The position numbers were made by a program, and so were the translations under genes. Positions 25,501-32,437 of a stretch of DNA of 64,000 nucleotides are shown here, in pieces. This stretch comes from Candidatus Izimoplasma sp. HR2. GTDB lineage: Bacteria > Bacillota_I > Bacilli_A > Izemoplasmatales > Izemoplasmataceae. The notes below the pieces were generated by a model. It had not been told where the DNA came from, searched no databases, and saw only the letters and a list, made by a program, of their open reading frames with translations. The stretch covers positions 19,592-83,591 of the forward strand of contig JRFF01000011.1 in assembly GCA_000753575.1 (NCBI GenBank). Direction: 5' to 3'. Positions within the stretch are counted from its first letter, which is position 1. Each line of letters starts with the position of its first letter.

Positions 25501-28500
25501 TTAGTTAATCAAAGTATTTCATTAGCTCACTTTGACAATGTTCAGGTTGTTGAAGGTTATCTATATACTGCTTGTAATGACGATGCAACTGAATCATGTG
25601 CTGATTTTACTAATACTAGATACAACGTTATTACAAATAGCTCATTTGAAAGCGGAAGCACTGGCTGGACATATAGTGGTGCAAGTGTTGTTAATATAAA
25701 TGAGACTGGTTTAATGCAAGATATACTGGGTGAAAAAGCCGTGAGAATTATTGGTGATGGTAGTACAGAAAAATATGTTAAACAAGACTTAGGGAACCTA
25801 TATACAAGTCAATCTACTTATATCATTGGTGCCTGGGCAAAAGCTGATGCAGTACCTAATAAAACTTACTTTAAATTTAATGATACATCGGGGCAACCAT
25901 TAGGTGATTCAGATGATAGATTTTTTGGTCTAAAAATTAGTTGGTTTGATATAAATGATAATGAAACATATTACAAGTATTTAACTTTCAATCCTGATAT
26001 TGAGGATTGGCAATTTCAAATGATTACTTTAGATGTTCCAGCATCGGTTCTATATTTAAGAATTTATGCAGTTTATCAAGGTGAGGGGACAGCTTACTTT
26101 GATAATATTCAGTTCTATCATGATAAACTTAGTACAGGATATTCTTATGATGCTTCAAATGGAAATCTAGTTGAGGTTGATTCAGTTGATGGAACAACTT
26201 TATATGATTATGATACTGAATATAATGTTGTTTCTATTACTAAAGATGATATAACTACTTCAATTGATAGAAATACAACTTATCAAGTAGAAGAAGTATC
26301 TAGAAATAATGTTAGAATTACATTTTCTTACGATTCATCCACAAATCAACTTATTGAAACATATATAGGATATGATAAAGATGCATCTACACAAGATAAA
26401 TGGTTTAAAGCTTCAACAACTCACACTTCCGAAGGACAGTATATTGATTCTATCACCGATGAGTTTGGAAATACATCTAGTTCAACAACTGATTACTCAG
26501 TAGGTCTTATTTCTGAAATTATGGATGCTATGGGTAATATACAGGAGTTTATCTATGATGAATACGGAAACTTAATAAGTACAACTGCATATAGCAATGT
26601 ACCAATTGATCCAATATCGGGTTCTTATGTTTATGATAATAATGGAAGGTTAAGTGAAATTCAACGAGATGGATATATTTATGAATTTATTTATAATAGT
26701 TTAGATCAAGTTGAATCTGTAGAGATTTCAGGAATTGAAGTAATGATATATGATTACTGGGAAGAAGTGGAAGGTACTACGACGTATTATACTGATAAAC
26801 TAAAAGAACAGGAATATGGAAATGGGGATTATGTATCATTCACATATACGGAAGAGAATCAAGTAAAAACTATTAGTTTTAATGGAATTATTAGATATGA
26901 ATATGAATATGATTCTAGTGGGAGATTATCTATATTTAAAGATATAAACAATTCAAATATTTATTTCTATTCATATGATTTAGCAGGTAGAATTGAATCA
27001 GTTATTGATAAAGATGGAAATGAAATAAGCTATACTTATGATAGTAGTGGAAATCTAAATAGTTATGATTATAGTATTGGATCGTCAAGTAGAGAAGTAC
27101 TTTATTACTATAACCTAACTACTGGAGAGTATGATTATACGCAATATGATGTTGGTTCAACTGAAGTAACAATTGATTACAATTATGAAAATGATTCACT
27201 AAGAAGATTAGATACAATTGAATTAACAATTGGAGCTATTTCATTTACAAAAGATTTTGGATACAATAGTAGTTCTGTTGATCCAACAATGGGTAATGCG
27301 ACAAATAGAGTTTCAAATATTACTTATAATAATAATGGTACAGAAACATTCTATACATATACATATGATGAAAATCATAATATAGTTGAGATTAGAGTAT
27401 ATGATGATATTTACTGGAATATAATTGATCAATATAATTATCATTATGATGGATTTAATCAATTAATTCGTGAAGATATCAAAGTTAATTATGGATCTAT
27501 CTCAATGACATATATTTATGAATATGATAATCAAGGGAATATTATACTAATAAAAGAATATGAGTATACAACAAATTTTACAGTAACAACTACTCAACTA
27601 TCAAGAAAAGAATTATATTATGATAATATGTGGGGAGATCAGTTAACAAAACTTGAAGTATACGAAGGTTCCACACAAGTTAATGAAATAGATTTACATT
27701 ATGATAATAGTGGGAATCCTACATATGAGTATGATTGTTTGTCAGGAGCAAGCGTTGAATATGTATGGGATGGTAGACAATTAACTGGTTATGCAAACCA
27801 ACATGAATTAATAACTTACAAATATAATGATCAAGGTATAAGAACTCAAAAGGATAATACTATTTATACATTAGATGGAGATAAAGTATTAGTAGAAAAT
27901 AGAGGATCAAGTACAACTATATATTATACTTATGATCTTGATGGAACTCTATTAAGTATGAATTATAATGGAAATGAGTATTTCTATATAACAAACTTAC
28001 AAGGTGATATTATTGAACTTGTTGACATTAGTGGTACTACTGTGGCAAAATACAAATATGATGCTTGGGGAAATACAGTTTACAAAACTGGATCTATGGC
28101 AGATATAAACCCATATCGTTATAGAGGGTATCGGTTTGATAATGATACTGGATTATATTATTTAAACTCAAGATATTATAATCCTAAGATTGGACGATTT
28201 ATTAATGTCGATGGATTATTAGGTGAAGTTGGAGAATTAACTCAGCATAATGTTTTTTCATATGTTTCAAATAATCCTGTAAATTATGTAGATTATAATG
28301 GCTACAAAAAGAAGAAAATAAATGACTATATTTCTTTCTGGCCATCAAGGAAAATTGAACTATTCGAACCAATAAGTGGTCAATTAGGAATAAAGTATGG
28401 AACTAGACATTCAACAGTATCAAGAGCGGGCTATTTAGATTTAACTGGGCCGACTATATCTACAATTGGTATTACAGTTATCAATGCTGAAATAGGTTTT

Positions 28501-28779
28501 ATTTCATTAAGTTATGATGGTGAAATAACTGATTGGGGATTTGAACTTTTTAAAGGAGAACTTACTGCAGAATGCACCTTTAATTTGTGTGGAGTTGAAA
28601 TTGGGGGGAGTTTTTTAAGTTATCATCAAGATTTTGATTTTGAGATGTTTAATCATGATCTTTCTGTAGGCGGTGAAATTATCTTAGGTGGTTTTGGATT
28701 TGAATTTACTAGCTCGAAGGAAGGTTTTCAGTTTGGTGGAGCCTTTATAGTTGGATTCAAGTTTAGAATAAAAATATAA
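22528..28779 (+). CDS. Giant secreted RHS/YD-repeat protein (WapA-like, candidate polymorphic toxin)
   Basis: 2083 aa. An N-terminal hydrophobic segment (~25-45) serves as signal or anchor. Residues ~325-488 form a DNRLRE-type beta domain ending RPLVTIGYE. Two carbohydrate-binding-like modules begin ~875 (VNHGFELGTWGW) and ~1032 (ITNSSFESGSTGW). YD repeats run ~1190-1840 (YDYDTEYNV, FIYDEYGNL, YTYDSSGNL). The RHS core motif closes at 1841-1925 (YKYDAWGNT, RGYRFDNDTGLYYLNSRYY, GRFINVDGL). The final ~155 residues after NPVNYVDYNGY are a Gly-rich beta segment without a recognised toxin fold. RHS shells encapsulate C-terminal toxins delivered to neighbours. Followed by two small membrane proteins that may confer immunity. 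Confidence 0.9.
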   Translation: MFKRIRKPITTKETMSFVFLLNSFRKFLTIIAILGMIWGYVPWKQIEAAVIEEVQITDLSEEIDSSIQEENIYESVDLNPSLVPIDFEDITKRTETEKHFRKIDGTYEVAIYDQPIHYYENGEWKDIDNSLSENGTVFETKANKFKLKFPKKLDDNKQIKLTLDGYSIDWSILNIESSDIDVDDSTYSPNNIKELTNVNQAIIYKDIQINVDIEYIVTGDRVKENIILNEYIQGFSLTFEYKLKDLEIIQDDEGNILFINEDNEVIFTFEELYMFDVNEDLSYDIEFQLIETGNKTYEIIITPNDEWLQNAAYPVVIDPTLKSDTTTMNIYDTYISESSPTTNYASSTYMPVSSSSSASEYRALLYFYIPSSIMDQVITYSYLTLTKSSATVGRQINLYKNTETFSSGSATWANAPAFDTRVVDYHVITSDSKYIFDITKSVKEWQATGSTRTTGFTITDDEWYGAYNSVKQMGYSTVSSRPLVTIGYEEPSGLKDYWTYTSQDMGMIGTGYISDYTGNLTWVRNEYSLDNDYMSLTLNFFHNNHSRSVDIGYGDGWRTNYNIQILTDSVSGKYYMQNPDGNKIYFMNEECVTVYSGVQQCTSISEDGSRMILERNTYLGANQSMNIVTISNLKYNFNSSGRLTNIYNLKTQHYIRVYYIDTTSQKIDYVKDEAENRIEFTYDSTRLIKTEVQLKQPDSSLREVEKNHYYYDADNNINYMLRAYRYGTDTNTSWSSYERLEYTFDSNNKMVDGQNTTNSYKIEYGYDSQYRVDNVITTDSGLNIGELNITYELGKTTYTDFEGDSIYYIFDNYGHTVNVMDDFGNATFYKYSGLFPNAAGIWYSDADFSIIDVDPNYYNNHNLIESSDVIKQQHNPIVNHGFELGTWGWTMIEGTNGQINNSSYSNIGNQSLSIESASTTSYSYAYQSIYLEAGSYTASVWIDNPGGSPGAYIDVTGETSSGTVNKIYNSDGWEKVELTFYISTPRTITIKLVNQSISLAHFDNVQVVEGYLYTACNDDATESCADFTNTRYNVITNSSFESGSTGWTYSGASVVNINETGLMQDILGEKAVRIIGDGSTEKYVKQDLGNLYTSQSTYIIGAWAKADAVPNKTYFKFNDTSGQPLGDSDDRFFGLKISWFDINDNETYYKYLTFNPDIEDWQFQMITLDVPASVLYLRIYAVYQGEGTAYFDNIQFYHDKLSTGYSYDASNGNLVEVDSVDGTTLYDYDTEYNVVSITKDDITTSIDRNTTYQVEEVSRNNVRITFSYDSSTNQLIETYIGYDKDASTQDKWFKASTTHTSEGQYIDSITDEFGNTSSSTTDYSVGLISEIMDAMGNIQEFIYDEYGNLISTTAYSNVPIDPISGSYVYDNNGRLSEIQRDGYIYEFIYNSLDQVESVEISGIEVMIYDYWEEVEGTTTYYTDKLKEQEYGNGDYVSFTYTEENQVKTISFNGIIRYEYEYDSSGRLSIFKDINNSNIYFYSYDLAGRIESVIDKDGNEISYTYDSSGNLNSYDYSIGSSSREVLYYYNLTTGEYDYTQYDVGSTEVTIDYNYENDSLRRLDTIELTIGAISFTKDFGYNSSSVDPTMGNATNRVSNITYNNNGTETFYTYTYDENHNIVEIRVYDDIYWNIIDQYNYHYDGFNQLIREDIKVNYGSISMTYIYEYDNQGNIILIKEYEYTTNFTVTTTQLSRKELYYDNMWGDQLTKLEVYEGSTQVNEIDLHYDNSGNPTYEYDCLSGASVEYVWDGRQLTGYANQHELITYKYNDQGIRTQKDNTIYTLDGDKVLVENRGSSTTIYYTYDLDGTLLSMNYNGNEYFYITNLQGDIIELVDISGTTVAKYKYDAWGNTVYKTGSMADINPYRYRGYRFDNDTGLYYLNSRYYNPKIGRFINVDGLLGEVGELTQHNVFSYVSNNPVNYVDYNGYKKKKINDYISFWPSRKIELFEPISGQLGIKYGTRHSTVSRAGYLDLTGPTISTIGITVINAEIGFISLSYDGEITDWGFELFKGELTAECTFNLCGVEIGGSFLSYHQDFDFEMFNHDLSVGGEIILGGFGFEFTSSKEGFQFGGAFIVGFKFRIKI

Positions 28780-28789
28780 AGGAGAAGTA

Positions 28790-29122
28790 ATGATGAATAT
28801 ATATATTTACTATCTTATAGCAATATTATTTATATTATGTTTAAGTTTTATTAAAGGTATTAGGTATAATATTATGAAATTGTTAGGAGTATATAGTTTT
28901 TGTTATCTTGAAGGTCAGAAAGAACGTAATTTCCAAAATTTATTCACAAAGTTTTTAGGGTATTCTTTCTTTATTTGTTGGGTGGTAATTACAGTAACTA
29001 TCACCTTGAAATTTTTAGTTGAGCTAGATATATTTTACTTAATTGTTGGAATATTTTCATCAATAATATTTGGGGTTTCTACTAAAACTATGTTTTGGAT
29101 AATCCATAAGTTTGGGTATTAA
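28790..29122 (+). CDS. Small membrane protein, candidate immunity partner of the RHS tip
   Basis: A 110-aa protein with three or more predicted membrane helices (IYYLIAILFILCLSFI, FFICWVVITVTITLKFL, YLIVGIFSSIIFGVS). AGGAG lies 5 nt before the first of two consecutive ATGs, and the gene begins 10 nt after the RHS stop, so it is co-transcribed. Genes placed immediately after an RHS toxin tip are usually immunity genes; here this rests on position and topology only. Confidence 0.65.
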   Translation: MMNIYIYYLIAILFILCLSFIKGIRYNIMKLLGVYSFCYLEGQKERNFQNLFTKFLGYSFFICWVVITVTITLKFLVELDIFYLIVGIFSSIIFGVSTKTMFWIIHKFGY

Positions 29123-29126
29123 TATT

Positions 29127-29654
29127 ATGAAAAAGAAGAATAATTTGCTTACTTTTAACTTAATTATTTTATCTATAATTACAATAACATGGGCAATATT
29201 TATTTTTTTTGGGCAACAACATATTGATGATACAAATGGAATAGACTCGTATCCTAATACTATAATATTTGATGATGGTATTTTTGAAGATGAATATGGT
29301 TTTTTCTCATATATCTCTAATTTTAAATGTGCAGTTGAGAATGTTAGTAACAATATAAAGGATATCACCCTATGCAATAATTATCATTTTAATTCAAAAA
29401 AGACTTCTGGAGTTCTATTATTGCAAAATATAGATGAAGATATTAGTTCTGAATATTTTGTAAAAATTGATATTAGTGTATTCTCAGGAAATGCCTTAAT
29501 ATTAGTTGTTGCTAATAATTACACGATTCTTGATGAGTATATGGTAGATGAATATATAATTCAGATTAAAAATTACAATCAAAGTTACCAAATATATCTT
29601 ATTACTGAGAGTGCTGAAATCGATTTATCATTAAATGTACAGCTAAAAGATTAG
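29127..29654 (+). CDS. Membrane-anchored extracytoplasmic protein of unknown function
   Basis: A 175-aa protein with an N-terminal membrane helix (LIILSIITITWAIFIFF) and a ~140-residue outward-facing domain (two Cys, beta-rich, ending EIDLSLNVQLKD). Start set at ATG 29127, five bases after the upstream stop; the TTG at 29112 lies inside the upstream gene and there is only a weak GGGT ribosome site, so translation may be coupled. Third gene after RHS; possible accessory or immunity role, not recognised. Confidence 0.6.
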   Translation: MKKKNNLLTFNLIILSIITITWAIFIFFGQQHIDDTNGIDSYPNTIIFDDGIFEDEYGFFSYISNFKCAVENVSNNIKDITLCNNYHFNSKKTSGVLLLQNIDEDISSEYFVKIDISVFSGNALILVVANNYTILDEYMVDEYIIQIKNYNQSYQIYLITESAEIDLSLNVQLKD

Positions 29655-29699
29655 TTATTCAATATTAGGATTATTTTTTAAAAAATTCTTGGACATAAG

Positions 29700-29720
29700 G
29701 GATTCTCTTATGATTTGTAT
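29700..29720 (+). repeat. Degenerate internal copy of the exporter 3'-end repeat
   Basis: Matches 20236-20256 at 19 of 21 positions. In one frame the DNA around it reads GHKGFSYDLYASYYNFKF, resembling the C-terminal KGFYYDLY ending of ABC exporters, then runs on to a stop. No complete gene is present here. Confidence 0.5.
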
Positions 29721-29776
29721 GCTTCTTATTACAACTTTAAATTTACATATTGGGTAAGTCATTTGGAGGGGTTTGA

Positions 29777-31111
29777 ATGATAAAAAAAATATTAATTTTA
29801 ATTATATTATTGATTTCATTAGTTTCTTGTGATAATCAAGATAAACAATGTATAAGCTACATTAATCCTGAGAGTAGTTATGAAGGAACTTTTTATAAAA
29901 ACGAGTGTAGTACAAGTGAGTCAATATATTACGGTTTAGTTAATGATGATTATGATTTGGTTATAGAAACTAAGTATTCTTCAATCGATGATGGTACTAA
30001 TAAATATTCTGATTTAGACTATCAATATGGATTTGATAGCAGTATTGAGTATTTAAGAGTTAGTCTTTTTGACAAAGATTTAGGCTTAACTTATGGAGTT
30101 ATTGATAGAGAAGGAAATGAGATTCTAAGTATTGAATATGAAGAAGTAATAATTTTCCACCAAGTAGGCTTAATCTATTTTTCTTCAAGTAAAACGCAGT
30201 ATATCTTAGATATTAGTAGTGGGTATGTTACTTCTTTTGATTTTGAGTTTCATGAATTAATAAACTCTTTCTACATAATGATAAAAAATAATAAAGAGTA
30301 TATATTTGACAAATATTTTAATCAAGTATTCGATATAGGATTTAATAATGTAATTTGGATTTCTAGTGATGAAGTAATTGTTGAACTTGACAATGAATTA
30401 AAGGTGTTTACTTATGATTTTCAGTTAGTAAAGTCTTTAGAAAATCTTTATGATTATTATAAATATTATGGTATTCCTGATAATTATCTTATATATATAT
30501 TAAATGGAGAAATAATTCCTTTTAATTATCTTAAAGAAGTAGATTTAGTTTTAAGTAATTATAACTTTTTGATGTTCACTGATAATTACTTGATATTTTT
30601 AGGTGAAAATTATAGGGTATTTGATTTTGATATGAATGAATTATACAAGAATTCCATTATACTAGATATACTAGATAATCAGATTTTTTTGATTGCTGAG
30701 TGTAATAATTATTATTTGATCAAGGATAATTACAAAGTGTTAATAGGAGATAGTTTAACTGATTTTGAATATAGTTCAAATTTAATTGTTGATTCACAAT
30801 TTTTAGTGGTGGAAAAACTAGACAAATTTTTGTATTATGATGAAGAACTTCAGTTGGTTGCAGAATCAGGTGATAAATGCATTATAAGAAATAATTCTGG
30901 AAAATATGAGTTTGAAGTTTTAACATATGCTGAATGTCCTATTAGACAGATAAGTGAAAATTATCGTTTTGTTGTAGTAGAAGATTTATATATTGAAGAA
31001 AAATACGTTATTGTTTTTAGTGATGAAAAGGTATATATATTATCAAACGGGGGTAGTGTTATATTTATTGAAAAAAGCATTTATTCTGTAAACTATAAAT
31101 ATATACCATAA
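29777..31111 (+). CDS. Lipoprotein with WG-repeat-like / beta-propeller-like sequence
   Basis: A 444-aa protein with a lipoprotein signal ending SLVSC (Cys19). The body is a run of ~40-50-residue beta units (YYGLVNDDYDLVIETKYSSI, TYGVIDREGNEILSIEYEEV), reminiscent of WG repeats, in which GL/GVID and a following IxxxYxxV recur, and continues with less regular beta strands. RBS GGAGGGG precedes ATG. It lies inside the repeat-bounded island but has its own upstream gap. Function unknown; likely cell-surface. Confidence 0.65.
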   Translation: MIKKILILIILLISLVSCDNQDKQCISYINPESSYEGTFYKNECSTSESIYYGLVNDDYDLVIETKYSSIDDGTNKYSDLDYQYGFDSSIEYLRVSLFDKDLGLTYGVIDREGNEILSIEYEEVIIFHQVGLIYFSSSKTQYILDISSGYVTSFDFEFHELINSFYIMIKNNKEYIFDKYFNQVFDIGFNNVIWISSDEVIVELDNELKVFTYDFQLVKSLENLYDYYKYYGIPDNYLIYILNGEIIPFNYLKEVDLVLSNYNFLMFTDNYLIFLGENYRVFDFDMNELYKNSIILDILDNQIFLIAECNNYYLIKDNYKVLIGDSLTDFEYSSNLIVDSQFLVVEKLDKFLYYDEELQLVAESGDKCIIRNNSGKYEFEVLTYAECPIRQISENYRFVVVEDLYIEEKYVIVFSDEKVYILSNGGSVIFIEKSIYSVNYKYIP

Positions 31112-31140
31112 GTGTAATATAATGATAAAATCAAATAGAT

Positions 31141-31176
31141 ATTCTATTATGATTTATATAAAACACAATTTAAAGA
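31141..31176 (+). repeat. Right copy of exporter 3'-end repeat (truncated gene remnant)
   Basis: 34 of 36 bases match 20239-20274. In frame it reads IFYYDLYKTQFKDLKG and then TAG, the last 16 codons of an ABC exporter; a stop codon directly precedes it, so only the tail is present. Its own terminator follows. Confidence 0.75.
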
Positions 31177-31179
31177 CTT

Positions 31180-31206
31180 AAAAGGCTAGAAATAGCCTTT
31201 TTCTTT
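31180..31206 (+). terminator. Intrinsic terminator after the exporter-tail remnant
   Basis: AAAGGCTA / TAGCCTTT with GAAA loop and a T-rich tail. The left arm includes the remnant's stop codon. Confidence 0.85.
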
Positions 31207-31259
31207 TTCTATTTATAAATAGTAAAAAGTATTATATAATAGTTAGTGGAGATGGTATT

Positions 31260-32129
31260 ATGAGAAGACGATTTGGAGACAGAAAAGATGGATACAAATT
31301 AAGAAAAGCAGATCCCTTTTTTAGAATTATTCCTTACTTAATGAAAGAAAGATCTGATGCCCAAGTATTTTTTGAAGACAGAGTATACTTAGAAGAGACT
31401 GATAAATTAATAAGACAGTTAAGAAAAGAAGGCCACGCTGTAGGCTTTTTGCATATAGTTATTGCTTCAATGGTAAGAGTAATTAGTCAAAGACCTAAGA
31501 TTAATAGATTTGTTGTTGGTAAGAAGACATATGCTAGAAAAGAGATATCTTTTTCTATTGCAATAAAAAAAGATATGTCTGAGGATACAGAAGAAACAAC
31601 TATTAAAATAATATTTGAACCAACTGATACTATTTATAATGTTATACAAAAAGTTAATAAACAAATTAATGACAATAAAAATACAGAAGATAAGAATAGT
31701 ACAGATAAAGCAGCAAAGTTTTTTTCAATTATGCCAGGATTTTTAATTAATTGGAGTCTTAATTTTATAAGATTTTTAGATGCTCATGGTAAACTACCTA
31801 GATTTTTAACTGATCTTAGTCCATTTCATTCAAGTATATTTATAACAGATCTTGGATCACTTGGAATAAAAGGTGTTTATCATCATATTTATAATATAGG
31901 AACAAATACAATATTCCTTGCTTTTGGAACAAAAACAAAAGAACAGTATATTGATGAAGAAAATAATATAACAATTAAAAAGAGTATGGACATAAAAGTA
32001 GTAGTGGATGAACGTGTTGTTGATGGCTATTACTTCGCGAAATCTATCAAATTAGCTAAGCGTATTATGGCAAAACCAAGACAACTTTTACTACCTCCTA
32101 ATGAAGTAATAATTGATAATGAAATCTAA
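31260..32129 (+). CDS. 2-oxoacid dehydrogenase E2-like acyltransferase domain protein lacking catalytic His
   Basis: A 289-aa stand-alone domain resembling the catalytic core of lipoyl acyltransferases/CAT. VDERVVDGYYFAKSIKLAKRI aligns with the DHRxxDG active-site motif, but Glu251 occupies the place of the catalytic His. No lipoyl or E1/E3-binding domain is attached. FFRIIPYLMKERSDA and ITDLGSLGI fit the trimer core. Such solo members occur in Bacillota and their role is unknown; acyl transfer by the usual mechanism would be impaired. Single gene between the island and the ABC-F unit. Confidence 0.75.
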   Translation: MRRRFGDRKDGYKLRKADPFFRIIPYLMKERSDAQVFFEDRVYLEETDKLIRQLRKEGHAVGFLHIVIASMVRVISQRPKINRFVVGKKTYARKEISFSIAIKKDMSEDTEETTIKIIFEPTDTIYNVIQKVNKQINDNKNTEDKNSTDKAAKFFSIMPGFLINWSLNFIRFLDAHGKLPRFLTDLSPFHSSIFITDLGSLGIKGVYHHIYNIGTNTIFLAFGTKTKEQYIDEENNITIKKSMDIKVVVDERVVDGYYFAKSIKLAKRIMAKPRQLLLPPNEVIIDNEI

Positions 32130-32164
32130 GTTTTTACTTATTTATAAAAAATGAAGATTTTGTA

Positions 32165-32193
32165 TTTACAATAGCGCTTACTTATGCTATTCT
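32165..32193 (+). promoter_or_regulatory. Promoter of the ABC-F leader
   Basis: TTTACA (32165-32170), 17-bp spacer, TATTCT (32188-32193). It starts a ~240-nt leader ahead of the ABC-F gene. Confidence 0.65.
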
Positions 32194-32244
32194 AATAGAG
32201 TTAAAGCAATTTTTTAAATAAAAAAAAAGAAAGAGGTGATGGTA

Positions 32245-32337
32245 ATGAATAAACTTTTAGTAATGACAATGACATATAATGTTTCGAAAAATAGATTTTT
32301 TTGTGTGGACTTACCATCACGTATGAATAGATATTAG
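32245..32337 (+). CDS. 30-aa leader peptide of the ABC-F gene
   Basis: ATG behind AGAGGTG encodes MNKLLVMTMTYNVSKNRFFC and ends DLPSRMNRY-stop. Its RBS region GTGATGGTAA (32236-32245) is perfectly complementary to TTACCATCAC (32311-32320) near its own 3' end. Short leader ORFs whose translation by drug-stalled ribosomes rearranges downstream hairpins are typical of ABC-F and erm resistance genes. Confidence 0.7.
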   Translation: MNKLLVMTMTYNVSKNRFFCVDLPSRMNRY

Positions 32338-32360
32338 CTTGTTTTACATACAAGTTATAA

Positions 32361-32417
32361 ACGCTTATTTTGAAAAAGATAAACGTCTTTCATCCGAGTG
32401 GTGAGAGATGTTTTTTT
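32361..32417 (+). promoter_or_regulatory. Attenuator: antiterminator versus terminator hairpins before ABC-F
   Basis: AAACGTCTTTC (32381-32391) pairs with GAGAGATGTTT (32403-32413) and is followed by seven T: an intrinsic terminator 20 nt before the gene start. Alternatively ACGCTTATTT (32361-32370) pairs with AGATAAACGT (32377-32386), consuming the left arm of the terminator. A mutually exclusive pair implies conditional termination. Confidence 0.75.
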
Positions 32418-32437
32418 AATGGAAGAAGGTGAGTATT

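Noticed and set aside
29655-29776. An intact small gene between the second membrane protein and the lipoprotein
   Set aside because: The similarity to an exporter tail is only ~25 codons, with no start or ribosome site; best read as a remnant.
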